Origin: Anomalospiza imberbis | Taxonomy: Eukaryota; Chordata; Aves; Passeriformes; Viduidae | Direction of reading: 5' to 3' | Assembly: GCF_031753505.1 (NCBI RefSeq) | Contig: NC_089720.1 | Location: 7,618,173 to 7,682,172 of the forward strand | Length of the DNA: 64,000 nucleotides | Shown: positions 1 through 10,832 of the stretch, piece after piece | How positions within the stretch are numbered: the stretch's first letter is position 1 | Layout of the letters: each line of letters begins with the position of its first letter | Translations under genes and position numbers: made by a program | The notes under the pieces: generated by a model | The model's input: only the letters and a program-made list of their open reading frames with translations | Told to the model about the DNA's origin: nothing | Database searches by the model: none

Positions 1-151
1 TTTCCAATTCACACTCTGGTTGATAGATACTTGATTCCTTGCCACATTCTTTACTTCTGGCAAATTGATTAATCAAGTTCCTTAGTTAATGAAGCAGGGC
101 AGTTTCCTAATTAACTTGATTTTAAGTAGTTTGAAAAGGGGACAGCTGCAG

Positions 152-664
152 TGTTGACTTTTTCCCAACCTGGAAATGAAACTCAAGATAATTTTAGTAA
201 GGCGGTAATATAAAAGGGGATCTTTATTTGAAGGCCTTCAGAGGCAGTTATGGAAAGATGTCCACAGAAGTCCGCCCCTCCCAGGGATTAGTGCATATTT
301 ATACATTTTAGGGAATTAGCATAATTGATAAAAAGCACCAATTAGGAGGACAAGTGGTGATTCAATTTCCCCCCAGGTTAAGCCTCTTCTCTGGAGTCCG
401 CCCTCAGCACTAGCTGTACTTTGTCCATGAAAATGTATCTCTGAGAGTTGTTCTTGGCCTTGGTTCCCAGGAAGAACCAAGATAGTCCTGGGGCCTTGTA
501 CCCCCTGGGGCTTGGAGCTCTGGAATTTGTTTTGTTTTTCTGCCAAGGGAAAGGCCATGGAAAAGTACTGGAAAAACAAGTCACTAATACAATAGGCTAC
601 AAAGCTACAAATATATGTGCAAAGAATACAGAGAACATAGGAAAAAGGCAAAACCCAAACAGCA
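152..664 (-). repeat. 3' LTR of class I element H
   Basis: This 513-bp block starts TGTTGACT and ends AACAGCA on the plus strand, so it has the TG...CA ends of an LTR. Read on the minus strand it has a TATA-like TATAAATA near 297 followed by AATAAA near 225, the expected order of U3 and R. A minus-strand polypurine tract (AAAAAGGGGGGGAATT, about 665-681) lies immediately upstream, as expected for a 3' LTR. The matching 5' LTR was not found in the window. Bases 1-151 to its left hold nothing I recognise. Confidence 0.7.
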
Positions 665-681
665 TAATTCCCCCCCTTTTT

Positions 682-1205
682 GTAGAGACTAACAAGACTC
701 TATCTTGTTTCGTCTCTATATTTAACCATACCACTAGTTTACACAACCAGCCATCCCACTAGTTGTTATACAGCTGCCAACTAGAACAATAACTACTATG
801 AACATTTCTGTTATCCAGGTTCAGTTTGGTGACCATGAAGTGAGTGTACTGAAGATATTCAAGGTTCAGTGAGCTCCTTTGAGAGCTACTTGGTGTAGAA
901 TTTGACTTTGCTTTCAGATTTCAACCAAATTCTTAATAATTCTTTCACTCTGATCTGCATAAGAACAACAACCAGTGTTAATGATCCAATACCAACCTAA
1001 CAAGTTGTTCTTATGAAGAGTTTTTGGATACATTTTGGACTAGAGCTACATGCAAAATTTTAGGGCCAAATCTGAATCATGGTTACCAACTGTGCAGATA
1101 AGAGGCACAAAAGAACAATTTAAATCACATCATCCTGATTTGTATCAGTCTCTGTTTTCCAGCTGTCTCAGGAACAGAGGTTTTCTTAACTCTGGAGCAG
1201 TGAAT
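682..1205 (-). other. Decayed 3' internal part of element H
   Basis: This stretch lies between the integrase remnant and the polypurine tract, where env should be. No frame is open for long. Around 900-1000 a short minus-strand frame contains a CC followed by hydrophilic residues, which could be a trace of an Env transmembrane subunit, but this is weak. No full env gene is present. Confidence 0.35.
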
Positions 1206-1725
1206 TCAGGGTTCTCTGCCAGCACCTCTGGCTTTGGTGAGGGTAGTCAGGATTTTGAATGGCCCTTTCCACTTAGGTTGTAAGGTTACTGTCTCTCCAT
1301 TTAACATAGTCTCCAGGCTGCAACAGATGGGCAGGTGTGTCTGGTCTTTTATCTGGATAACATGATGAATCTCTGGAGTTTCTGCAAAGTGGAACTTAAA
1401 AGCTGTTAAATACCTCTGCAAGTCAATTTTCCTCTCATATTAATTTCTCCCATAATATACACAATTTGATATGGCCTTCCATGCAATATTTCATAAGGAC
1501 TCATCCCTCTGCCTTGGTTGCATGTAGATTCTCAGTAAGGCTATAGTCAAGACTTGAACCCATCTCATGGATGTTTCTGACAAATTTTACTAATCGGCAT
1601 TTTGAGGGTTCTATTCATGCATTCAGCCTTACCACTCAACTGGGGTATATAGGGAATTTACAGATCCCAAACAATTCCCAACATTTGACTAACTTCTCCT
1701 ATCACTGGGGGAGCAACCCCAAAGG
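1206..1725 (-). pseudogene. pol: Integrase C-terminal remnant of element H
   Basis: The minus strand encodes a broken retroviral integrase end. The 71-codon frame at 1206-1421 contains PKWKGPFKILTT, the W-x-GPF signature of the gammaretroviral integrase C-terminal SH3-like domain. Upstream, at about 1430-1720, a frame with stops shows SGKAECMNRTLK, matching the region after the second catalytic Asp, where the catalytic Glu lies. Element G is inserted at the right edge (about 1726), so the rest of this pol is not contiguous here. It is nonfunctional: several stops and frameshifts are present. Confidence 0.65.
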
Positions 1726-1730
1726 AAGCC

Positions 1731-2104
1731 TGCAGGAAACAGGACTCCTGTACAACTAACCAATATGATGAAGCAGAAGCTGTTTATTGTTTATATTATG
1801 CACTTTTTTATACATTCTAAAACTACTGCACACACTAGTCACGCATTTCTTCATTGGTGCCTCTATCTTGTCCACGCATTCTGCACACACTCTTCAGAGT
1901 ATGTGATTGATTACAGTCCAGATGGTTCACAGTCCTCTGTTATCTAGTTCTTGCGGTCTTGGTATTCTGTTTCTCAGCATCTTCTTTCTTAATTTAGCAC
2001 AGTTTATGTCTTAGTAACCTTGATGAATTCCAGAGGGCTCTGATAAGAATAGCTAGTTTGGTTGGGGCACAATGTTGCGTAAGTTGTTCAGATACATTGA
2101 TACA
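1731..2104 (-). repeat. 3' LTR of class II element G
   Basis: This LTR of about 374 bp runs from TGCAGGAAAC to ATTGATACA on the plus strand. On the minus strand it shows TATAAAAAA near 1810 and AATAAAC near 1787. A minus-strand purine tract (GCAAGAAGAAGGGGG, about 2108-2122) sits directly upstream, between the env end and the LTR. The left boundary could shift by up to about 20 bases because no clean target duplication was found. It lies inside the integrase remnant of element H, so G inserted into H. Confidence 0.65.
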
Positions 2105-3720
2105 ATTCCCCCTTCTTCTTGCACCAGCCAAACCCTTTTTACTGTATTTTCTACCAAGCGGGTCACCAATTTTATTATGCATGGAATAACACAAAGCAAT
2201 ATAATAATGACTACTAGTAATAACAAAGCTCCCTTTATGATATCTTTCAACCATCCAGTTATTCCCCATCCCTCAAATCATTCCTCTAAACCCCAGTCAT
2301 TCACAGTCAATTTCTTCATGTTATCTTGCAATTGTTTGAGTTTCCTGTGAATGAATGCAGAATGGTCAGAGAGGTTCATACAACATATTCCTTCAAAATC
2401 CTCACACCCGCGCCCATAGCAAAAAATCTATAGCAGCTCTATTTTGCAGTGTGCCATGTCTAATACTATCTACATCAGTGAGCATCTGATTTAAAATAGC
2501 TGAAGTTATGTTTAGTTGTTTGACTGTCCAGCATCCCAACTTATTAAGAGTACCCAAAGCCTGAGCAGCAGTGACACCTGGAGTAAGGAATTATTCATGC
2601 TGGAGCGCCCCAAAACTCTACGTGATTGTCACAATCAGGTCTTAAGCTTGTGATTGCTCTTTTAATTCTCTTGCTATGTCCTGCTCTCCAAATAGTCTGA
2701 TTCAGCATTTTGCGCATGCTAGGGGCAAACATGGTTAATTTCCCTAAGTAACAAGGTCCACCAAACTAATTTATTGGAATTGCGGACCATGCTCTATCCC
2801 CACAGATTAAAAAGACACCTGGTGGAAGCTTTCTTACAGTCGCATTTTCACCAGCACTTCTAGGATAAGTCCAATTGTGGCAATATTTGGTCACGTTCTT
2901 ATACCATGGAGAATTGGAATTAAGGATGACACTATTATTTTTGGGACGTGGGACTAGGACATTGCTTATATCAGTTGATTTTGCGTTTAAAAAGTAGTTA
3001 AAAAACATGCAATAATTCCTAGGTACCAATCCTAACAAGTCTAGTTCTTGAGGCTCTAGTCCACTTTCATTCAGTGATTGTGTTATCATACCTGCTTGGA
3101 AGCCCTCACCATTCAGCTTAATCCCCAACCTTTTGCATATGTCCAATTTTGTACCACCTCTAGTTATGTTACACCAGCGATTCTCCGCGCTTGATCTATT
3201 TGCTCCCACATATGGTTTTCCTCCAACTCCTACCCATTTTGCATAACCAGTAAAGTTACTTATTGGGATACCAATTAAACATGTACAGAAAGGATCTTCA
3301 GCATAGCTAAGGATAAACAAAAGGAATCCACCCCAGTAGCATTGGCCCAAGTAAGCCACATATTCTGTCAATGCCATCCTGGTGAGTTAATTTCTTCTGC
3401 ACTGCAGATGTTGCCACATATCACATGTAACAGAGGGAGACTCCTGTAGGAATTCCCTTTGGTCCCCTATGAGCACGGGCGGGGGGAATCCTACATGTAC
3501 ACAGATAAAAGAGGAAAGGCGCTCTTCTCCTAGGGACTAAATCCTGTTTATTATCAGGAGCCACCTCAGATCCAGGCAATGCCTCAGGGGGTAACAGAGG
3601 CCAAAGTGTCTGGTGGCATCCAGGAGAGAAAAGGAGACCGAAGGTGTCGTCCAGGGGGGTTTTGAGCCCAGGGAAAAAAGGGATGGGGCAGAACTGGGAA
3701 GCCACATCCAATGGGACACA
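2000..3720 (-). pseudogene. env: Broken env of element G (alpha/beta-type SU and TM)
   Basis: The longest open piece, 2766-3377 (203 codons), is surface-subunit sequence with many Cys and N-glycosylation sites, ending in LPPGVFLICGDRAWSAIP. Downstream frames give a GGPC-like motif, a basic cleavage-like run (SKRIKR, about 2650), then LQNRAAIDFLLW and a C-x6-CC motif (CEDFEGICC, about 2410). A hydrophobic anchor (LLLLVVIIILLCVIPCII) falls at about 2170-2235. The immunosuppressive-like segment plus C-x6-CC places TM in the gamma/alpha-type class that forms a disulfide-linked Env. At least two frameshifts and several stops break it. An SU-like frame continues at 3421-3711. The gene once encoded the entry glycoprotein of a class II avian-type virus. 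Confidence 0.75.
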
Positions 3721-3940
3721 GGTGAGGAGAGGGGGAGGGGGGAGCAGGTCAGTGAGAGACCATCACACCTGAGGCTTAGGGGGGGGAGGGGAAAGGTGTG
3801 TGGAATAGACCAATGTGACATAGTGCAAAATAAAAACTACTCAGTGCAAATTCCCAATCACTCAGTGCAAAACAACAACTAAATAAGCTATTTAGTGCAT
3901 CACAACAGACTCCTAAAAAACCGCACATATAATTTAAGAC
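3720..3940. other. G-rich stretch and AGTGCA repeats
   Basis: Bases 3720-3800 are strongly G-rich on the plus strand. Bases 3820-3900 then repeat AGTGCA-containing units four times (TAGTGCAAAA, CAGTGCAAAT, CAGTGCAAAA, TAGTGCATCA). No coding frame is convincing. It lies between the env SU remnant and the small ORFs of element G. Confidence 0.5.
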
Positions 3941-4248
3941 TATTCTTCATCCTTATCATTGGCAAAAAACCCTCCCCCTATGAGATCAGGGATAAAATCC
4001 AAACTGACTGTGCCTCTTGCTCTTTGAGCCCTTCTCCTATGCTGTCTTCTCTGTTTCTTCTCTTCCCACCTCTGCTTCATTTGTTCCCACTGATCTGGTC
4101 TAACTCCCCAAGTCCTAGGGATACATATTCCTTTCCCACATTCAGTAGCCTTGATCTTATTCTCTCTCTCTTTTTGCTCGAGCTTCCGAAGTTCGAAGTT
4201 CATTATGATACCACTGAATAGCCTGCTACAATTGCTCTTGATTCTCAA
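3940..4248 (-). CDS. Small basic ORF upstream of env in element G
   Basis: This 102-codon minus-strand frame overlaps the end of the Cys-rich ORF to its right by 23 bases. The product has a charged coiled-coil-like middle (EQMKQRWEEKKQRRQHRRR) and an acidic end (FFANDKDEE). It lies just upstream of env sequence, so it could be a long Env leader or a separate small regulatory protein. I do not recognise the family. The preserved frame between decayed env and pol is notable but may be chance. Confidence 0.35.
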   Translation of the reverse strand: MRIKSNCSRLFSGIIMNFELRKLEQKERENKIKATECGKGICIPRTWGVRPDQWEQMKQRWEEKKQRRQHRRRAQRARGTVSLDFIPDLIGGGFFANDKDEE

Positions 4249-4489
4249 ACAAGCTCAGCACATCTCGACAGGTTTCAGGGGAATTAACCGATATTCCTGT
4301 TGCTTGGGATAACACCACCCATGTACTGAATTCTTGGGTGTGCTGATGTCTGCACTCTATACACCTTGGGAAGCTTTCTCCTCTAAACTCACACCACCTA
4401 TCTGATCCACACCCCAAATATTCTAATCTCACCCAAGGATAGCAAAAGCATTCACAGTTCTGAGGATAGTTGATGGTTTCAGGTAGCAC
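4226..4489 (-). CDS. Small Cys-rich ORF at the pol-env junction, element G
   Basis: This 87-codon frame starts 15 bases after the end of the integrase frame. Its N-terminal half is Cys-rich: CECFCYPW, then a spacer, SDRWCEF, and RCIECRHQ. The order C-x-C, YP-(aromatic)-V, RW-x-C, Pro, C-x2-C recurs in a similar ORF of element D at 52794-53018, at the same genomic position. Two C-x(1-2)-C pairs would suit metal binding, but this is inference. It may be an accessory gene or an Env leader; I cannot name the family. Confidence 0.45.
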   Translation of the reverse strand: MLPETINYPQNCECFCYPWVRLEYLGCGSDRWCEFRGESFPRCIECRHQHTQEFSTWVVLSQATGISVNSPETCRDVLSLFENQEQL

Positions 4490-4503
4490 TGGTTGTTGAT
4501 GGT

Positions 4504-6000
4504 TTAATCACCTACTAACCGTAGATGATTCATAACATAAACTGCTTTCAGCACTCTGTCCTGCAGGCTCAGCCCATCCTCCCCTGTTTTTTGTTTATCA
4601 AGCAGTCCTTTCAGTATCTGATGTGTCCTTTCAATTATAGCTTGTCCTGTGGAGTTACCTGGAATACCTGTGCTATGCTTTACTCCCACACGAGCCAAGA
4701 AATCTTGGGTACCTTGGGCTATATATCCTGTCCCATTGTCTGTCTTGATTTCCTGAGGCAAACCCATTATGGCAAAGCAGCCTCGCAAGTGTCCAATGAC
4801 AAAACGAGACCCTTTGCTTGTCATAGGAGTGGCCCAAACCATGGCAGAAAAGGTATCTATAGTTACATGAATGTGTTTAAAGCAACCAAAAGGGGCATCA
4901 ATAGTTACATCAGTATGCCATAACTGTAAGGGACCCATGCTGCGAGGGTTGACTCCAGGACCCAATCCGCCAATCATACCCTGGCATTGCGGACAGGTTG
5001 TGACAATTCCTTGAGCATCCCGCAGTGATATCCCAAATTGTTTGTATAAAACTTTTGAGCTTTGGTGAAAAAACTTGCAAGCCCTTCTGGCCTGGCCAAA
5101 CTTATCAATGTTGGGAGAAGCAGAGGCCCAAAGTGGTGCCACCAGTTGGTCAGTCTTCTTGTTTCCTAAGGTCAGGCCTCCCATCAATCCAGAGTGACTC
5201 TGTATATGGATGATGGGTTTTCTCCTCAAGCCAGGTCTTATGAGCTCTTAGAGAACCCATCACACCCGAGATAGCTCAGTTACCTCAAATGGCATAAAAT
5301 TAGCAGGATGGCTTCTGAGGTAGTGTTGGAAACAGAAAAGTTTTAATAAAAGGCAGTATAACAAAGGTCTTGCAGAGAAAAACCAGAGCCAGGGGCAAGA
5401 GGTTCTTGCTCCTGCTAAAACACTCCACAAAAGCGATTATTTCCTTTATTTTCTTTTTTTTTTTCCTAGTGAATTACTTAGGTGGGACCTTTTGGCTTCT
5501 GTCCAATTGGCAGCTCTAGGTTTGAGGTGAAGTCCCAAAGGTCCTATGAGGTGTCTTTTTACCAAATTGAGGAGAGAAACTTCTGGGCTTTTTTCCTTTA
5601 TAATGAGACAAAGGATAATTTGGTCACTCTGTCAAGAAGGGGCACATTCCTACATATGGGTAATAAAATAATCCTGTTTGCGAGAATTAAGTAACTGCCA
5701 TAGTTGCAAAAAGAGTTGCCACAACCACTGGTTTTGAATGTCCTTCAGTAATGCTCGCTCCATGCGCTCAACAACACCTACTACACAGAGAGAATCAGAA
5801 ACAATGTTAACAGGATCATTTGTCCATTTTTCAAACACTGATAACAGCACGTAACTCAAGAACCTGATCCATTTGTCTTTGTATTGCCAAGTAAGGCCTG
5901 CTTTACAAGTTTTTCAACTGGCATTAGTAAAAACTGTGAGGCCTACTACAGGTTGCCTTGATAGCCAAGGTAGTTCTTCCACCTGTTGATGCAAAGGAAA
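4504..6000 (-). pseudogene. pol: RNase H-integrase part of pol, element G
   Basis: The frame 4504-5229 (241 codons) is class II integrase. It has a C-x2-C zinc motif (CPQC), the first catalytic Asp in WHTDVTID, the second in IKTDNGTGY and Glu in GQAIIERTH. The preceding RNase H end lies at 5655-6000, with VSDSLCVVG in place of the usual active-site Asp context and FITH at its edge. A solo LTR (5211-5654) separates the two. Skipping it and one target copy restores an uninterrupted codon series across the junction. The integrase is cut short after about residue 240 at 4504, and reverse transcriptase is missing upstream of 6000, so the gene is dead. Confidence 0.75.
5211..5654. mobile_element. 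Solo LTR inside element G pol
   Basis: This 444-bp insert begins TGATGGGTTTTC and ends ATTCCTACA. It is flanked by TATGGA (5205-5210) and TATGGG (5655-5660), a 6-bp target duplication with one mismatch. It sits exactly between the RNase H and integrase halves of G pol, and the old frame continues across the site when it is skipped. Both strands contain AATAAA-like signals, so orientation is not settled. A 6-bp duplication suits a class II (beta-like) integrase. Confidence 0.75.
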
Positions 6001-6540
6001 CAGATTATGAAGGAAAAATGAGTGCTAATGAGACCTGGAAATGAAAAATGGGCTCTGATATGAGAAACAAAATATTTATTAGTTCTGTTTTGAAAAATTG
6101 TATAGAGATAGGTAAGATAGCAACATAAGTTGTCATTACTAACATTCTTTGGTATTAACATCAGGAAACATTAAAGCAAAACAATGCATGTAGTGAAGAA
6201 GAAACTGACAGCAATTAGGAACTAATCAGATAATACACACAATCAATAACACATGTGAAATTATATAATTACTAAGCACTATAACACTGAACTGTCATCC
6301 CAGAGTCTGCAACAGCTGATAAACCTCAAATCAGTGAAGAATTAGAAAATCATGTCCGGATAATGATTCTTCAAGCTCACTTTAAAAGTAGGTTCAGCTG
6401 TCATATCAATAAGGTCAAATGGCCAAGCCAAAATTACTTGAATATAGTTTTGATGCAGAAAACATACGGGTTTGTTGGCAAATTTCCAATCCAGGTAGAA
6501 GATTTCCCGGTAGAAGATTTCCATCTATGTCATATTTAGA
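6001..6540. other. Unassigned segment replacing RT/protease of element G
   Basis: Reverse transcriptase should lie here between NC and RNase H of element G, but no RT motif is visible. The stretch around 6170-6350 resembles 31030-31200, the 3' internal part of provirus L1; for example both contain a GTCATCCCAGAG block followed by a similar GATAAA-containing run. It may be a deletion junction or a second copy of an L1-type internal sequence. A 60-codon minus frame at 6342-6524 has no recognisable domain. Confidence 0.4.
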
Positions 6541-7142
6541 ATGGCATTGATTTATAGAGTGTCTTCTCTTTTTGCATTTAGCACACCGATTAGGTTACTT
6601 TGTATTTTTTGTGGGTTCTGAGCAATATTTGTTTATATGTCCAGGCTTTGAAGCATGTTTTGATGGCTTCTGTTCGCATTGCAGCAATGGCTTGTGTGAG
6701 GCAGTCTATGGATGAAATGAATAGCTCAGATACCCCTTGTTTTATTTCTGCATCTGTGCCCTCTGGGCTTCCTGCAGGTTGGGTTTGCAGGATTGCTTTT
6801 TCTCAGTGATTACTTGATTGAAAATTCGAAAAGTGTCTGGTATCTGGAGGAAATAAATTTGGTTCTTTCTTTGGATATAGTTGAGCTGCATCCTGTAGAT
6901 TTGTTTCTTCCACCTGCGTTTCTGTATAGAACTACACTATTTTTTATCTTCCCTTTTCCTTGCAATAATAGAAGCGGCCAGAGGTGGCGCTGTAGCGGGA
7001 GGTCGGCAGTCTCAGTGGTCACAAAATGGTGTCTGCGGCACTGCGGGTGCTCGGGACTGGGGGCTGCTATCTTGTTGTACGGCAACTTCCTGTAGGGGGC
7101 TGCCATTTCGTTGTATGGCAACACCCTGTAAGGCGCCGCCAT
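6541..7142 (-). pseudogene. gag: Gag CA-NC remnant of element G
   Basis: Read on the minus strand, 6545-6680 shows two nucleocapsid zinc knuckles: a partial one ending KPGHINKYC and a full C-x2-C-x4-H-x4-C (CAKCKKRRHSINQC), separated by a stop. Upstream (about 6660-6800) lies the end of capsid, with TQAIAAMRTEAIK. Two knuckles and this capsid end are typical of betaretroviral Gag. Further upstream, 6810-7142 encodes an unusual Tyr/Pro-rich stretch built from an 11-residue repeat. Stops and frameshifts make it a pseudogene. Confidence 0.6.
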
Positions 7143-7152
7143 TTTGTTCCAA
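7060..7152. repeat. 33-bp tandem repeat in gag of element G
   Basis: A unit of about 33 bp containing GCCATTTCGTTGTATGGCAA is repeated about two and a half times. On the minus strand it is in frame and encodes an 11-residue repeat of the form MAAPYR-LPYN. The units have diverged by several bases, so the expansion is not new. Confidence 0.6.
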
Positions 7153-7294
7153 GAGAGCCCAGATTTTTACTCTTATTTTTGGTTAAAAGTTCAGGGATGC
7201 TGCTGCCTTTTTCAGGACTGTTATTCCTTACAATGTTATATTCGAGCATAAGGTTGAGGGAGTTACCCACAGGCTCCATATCACTGGCTACGAG

Positions 7295-7917
7295 TGTGAA
7301 AAATGCATATTTTATGATTGGATTTTCGCAAATTTTACAATAAATATTATATGTGTAATGTTAGAAAGTTATGCTGTATTAATTCTCTTAAGTAGTGTGT
7401 TAAATATAGTTTTAGGTTATAACACAATGTTAAAATAGAAACTATGCTATGTAAGATACCTTTTAACTAGCTCAAGAAAGAGATAAGATAATCAAGAAAT
7501 TTTTCACACAGAAATAACAGCGAAAGGGCACATAAAGAGTTACTGCCTGCTTATCAGAAAAGACAAACATTCTTCCACCTTCTCTCCATCTTCATGGAAC
7601 CACCAGGATTAAGGGGAAGAAGTTGACAAAAACCAGAAAAGTTCTTAATTTGCAAGGAATTTATGCATCATGTATGAGATATATGAATATGCAACAGGCT
7701 ATTGCTTTTAAGGGTTATTCCTTTGTTCACAAGGCATGTTTTTGGCAGCTTAGTGTACAAAAACCTCCAGATGTCCGTAATTATTTGGATTTTTTATTGT
7801 CTTGTAATTGTCCTAACTCTAAATTTTCATTGCTCTAATTTTATTACTATTTTTATAACTATTTTAATACTAATAAACTTTAAAAATTTAAAAAAAACAA
7901 GTGATTGGCATTTTTCA
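7295..7917 (+). mobile_element. Solo LTR, TGTGAAAAA family, copy 1
   Basis: This 623-bp LTR starts TGTGAAAAATGC and ends GGCATTTTTCA. It is flanked by CGAG on both sides (7291-7294 and 7918-7921), a 4-bp target duplication. AATAAAC lies about 45 bp before its right end, so it reads on the plus strand. Copies in the opposite orientation occur at 8824-9482 and 28920-29535. The terminal inverted repeat is unusually long for an LTR (TGTGAAAAA / TTTTTCACA). Confidence 0.8.
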
Positions 7918-8188
7918 CGAGTACACTGGAGCTAGACTTCCGCCCCCTCAGGGCAGGGCTCCCTCACTCTCCTCTGATGTAATATTACAAGTGGATGAAG
8001 GTGATGTGAGCTTGGCAGTGGGGGTCAAAGATGGCACCTGCTGTTGCACAGGAGAAATTCCTGAGATAAAACTGCTAGCTATGCAGTTCGACAAAGTCTC
8101 ATTAATTACACGACATGTTCAAAGGAAAACAGCTGCAACCCTATCTCTCCCAGTAGCAAGATCAAAAAGTCAAACACCAACAGAGTCT

Positions 8189-8696
8189 GTTTTGCGGAAA
8201 AAACTGCACAACTAGTAAAAGTTGTGAAGTAGGTATGTATCTTTATACAGCGCCTGACATATGCAGGATAGCTCCTTAAAGAACTTCCTCGCCCTCCAAG
8301 AGTCCAAACTCCCCTTTGTCTGCTAATTTGTTGCATATGCATTAAGTTTCAAAATAGCTTCATGCATATTCATTTACTAGTTTCGGTTACAATCAGTTCT
8401 TATCAGTCCTTCTGCAGAGAGAGCTCTCTGGTTGTCCTCTCTCCTGCAGCCTCAGTTTTGGCTTGCTTCTTGTTTCAAGGTCCAAGGGGCCCCTCTTATC
8501 TTCCTCTAGATTGGAAGTTCACATTCCTTTCACCTTGTTTGAGGCAGTTTTGCACAGGCTACAGGCTTTTTACGAGCTCAGCACAGCAAATTAACAGACT
8601 AAACAAGTTAAACAATTCAAAATAATTCAAAACAGTACACTTCACCTAAATATGAAAAGGATTTCTAACCCAAGTTAATTACTAACCCCATGTCTC
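8189..8696 (-). repeat. 3' LTR of class I element A
   Basis: This block is a diverged relative of the 653-bp LTR of provirus Y. Shared anchors are AGTAGGTATGT near 8230 and AACCCCATGT(C/T)TCA at the right end (8696). A purine tract follows on the minus strand at 8700-8710 (AGAAAAGGGGTGTAA). The left end is approximate: a TG occurs at 8189. Bases 7918-8188 between this LTR and the solo LTR to its left have no recognisable content. Confidence 0.6.
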
Positions 8697-8823
8697 ATTA
8701 CACCCCTTTTCTAAAGAAATGAGTAAATTATTTTACTTCATGCAAATCTCTATGATAGTATGTATCTCTCAATGCTTTACCATATACATTTGACAAGGAG
8801 GTTAACACTGCCACTCGCTGTAG

Positions 8824-9482
8824 AGTGAAAAACACCAATCACTTGTTTTTTTAAAATTTTAAAAGTTTATTAGTATTAAAATAGTTATAAAAATAGTAAT
8901 AAAATTAGAGTAATACAATTTTGGACAATGAGGATTAGGACACTACGAGACAATAAAAAGCAAAGAATAACAGATGTCCAGATGTTTTTGGGCACTAAGC
9001 TGCCAAAAACATGCCTTGTGAACAAAGGAATAACCCTTAAAAGCAATAGCCTGTTGCATATTCATATATCTCATACATGATGCATAAATTCCTTGCAAAT
9101 TAAGAACTTTTCTGGTTTTTGTCAACTTCTTCCCCTTAATCCTGGTGGTTCCATGTGGCAAGCAGTGCGTACCACAGTTCCATAAAGACGGAGAGAAGGT
9201 GGGGGAATGTTTGTCTTTTCTGATAAGCAGGCAGTAACTCTTTATGTGTCCTGTCACTTTTATCTCTGTGCAAAGAATTTCTTGATTATCTTATCTCTTT
9301 CTTGAGCTAGTAAAAAAATATCTTACATCACATAGTTTCTATTTTAACATTGTGTTATAATCTAAAACTATATTTAACACACTACTTAAGAGAATTAATA
9401 CAGCATAACTTTCTAACATAACACATATAATATTCATTTTAATATTTGCAAAAAGCCAGTCATAAAAGCCACATTTTTCACA
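8824..9482 (-). mobile_element. Solo LTR, TGTGAAAAA family, copy 2
   Basis: This is a 659-bp LTR in reverse orientation to copy 1. GTAG flanks it on both sides (8820-8823 and 9483-9486). Its first bases are AGTGAAAAA instead of TGTGAAAAA, a single terminal change. It is inserted in the TM-anchor part of element A env: the env sequence on either side aligns with the uninterrupted copy in provirus Y near 32660-32680. Confidence 0.75.
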
Positions 9483-10182
9483 GTAGTATTCTCCAATTCC
9501 AAATAAGTACTTAAAAAGATAACCCTAAACGTATCCCAACTAATATCAGTAAAAATGTTATGGGGTGACACAATGTATTAAAAATCCCAGTTGCAGTTGG
9601 TGACTATCCAAAGATTACATCCCACCAGTGATGATCTGCATCTTGTTTTATTCTTTGCAGAACTCTGCTTATCTCCTTTGTATCACGATAAACAGTAATT
9701 AGAGTTTTCTCTCAATTTTTCTGGATTTTCCTAAAAATTTCAATTAGGTCTTGGTGGTTAATTAATTGTCTTACCAAAGTAAGGTCCATTCCAATAGGAG
9801 TAGGTGATAACCTAGGATACATTGTGTAATTGGTTTTGATTTACTGGTGAGATGTCACTGGTGCCAAATACGAAAAATCACACCTGATGATCTTGACAAA
9901 ATTACAAATACAAAAATTAGAATGATTTCTACTAGGCAGAGCTACATCATTGTTATCTATTTCTACAAAAGCACAAGCAGTTCTCAAGCATACACAACCT
10001 TGGTCAGTATACACAAGCACAGTTTTCTCATTAGTGACTGGATGAATCTCAAAGTGGTAAATACCTTATTCAGTATCAAGACACACATTGTGAGCATCAA
10101 TAGTATTATTTTCACAAATGAACCCTAGTTGTTCCTGGGTAACACAAGATTCTAAGTTTACTGTTTGCCACTTCTCATTCAC

Positions 10183-10832
10183 TGTGAGTTTGCGGGCCCC
10201 AAGTTGGGCAGCTCCCTGGGGGCTCCCCTGGCAGGGGAGACCCTCCTGGAGCAGTTCTGTGTCAGGAACGAGAAACACATTGGACTTTTTCGGTCTTCAG
10301 CTTCTGTTTATTGTTATCTTATCAAAACTTCAGCACACTGTCTGCACCAGACTCTGCGTGCAGGAAAAACAGCACAAAAATGGCTAACAATCTCTTGTTA
10401 CAAGGCCTTTTAAAGTCTAATCAAAAACGAAGCTACCCAGTTAAGAAGTGACACCTAGATTATTTTCCTTTCTAACCCAATAACTGACCCCTAAAGACCA
10501 GCAATGCGCATTTTTCTACCCAATTACATGACACCACCTAATCTCTAGAAGAAAGAGGAAGAAGAAGGGAACTCAAGAGAACACCCTATATCCTCCATCT
10601 TTAACCCATCTATAACATACTAAAAATCCTACAACCTAAATTTCTCACCCATGTGACATACTACACTACTATCTACAATCTCTACAATCTATTTCATACT
10701 TTTGTGGTTTCTAGTTTACCTTGAGGCTTTGGAAGTTTTCTCCATGAATGAGGGTCAAAGTCAGTGCTCCCCTGGGGGTCAGGACACCCCAGAGCAGACA
10801 GAGAAATATTCCCGGTGCCCTGGGTTTCCACA
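10183..10832 (-). mobile_element. Solo LTR in env of element A
   Basis: This 650-bp LTR begins TGTGAGTTTGCGG and ends TTTCCACA. It is flanked by a perfect 6-bp duplication ATTCAC (10177-10182 and 10833-10838). On the minus strand it carries TTTAAAAGG near 10402 and AATAAAC near 10308, in promoter-then-polyadenylation order. The insertion point corresponds to an unbroken env site in provirus Y near 33360. The 6-bp duplication suggests a class II integrase. Confidence 0.85.
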
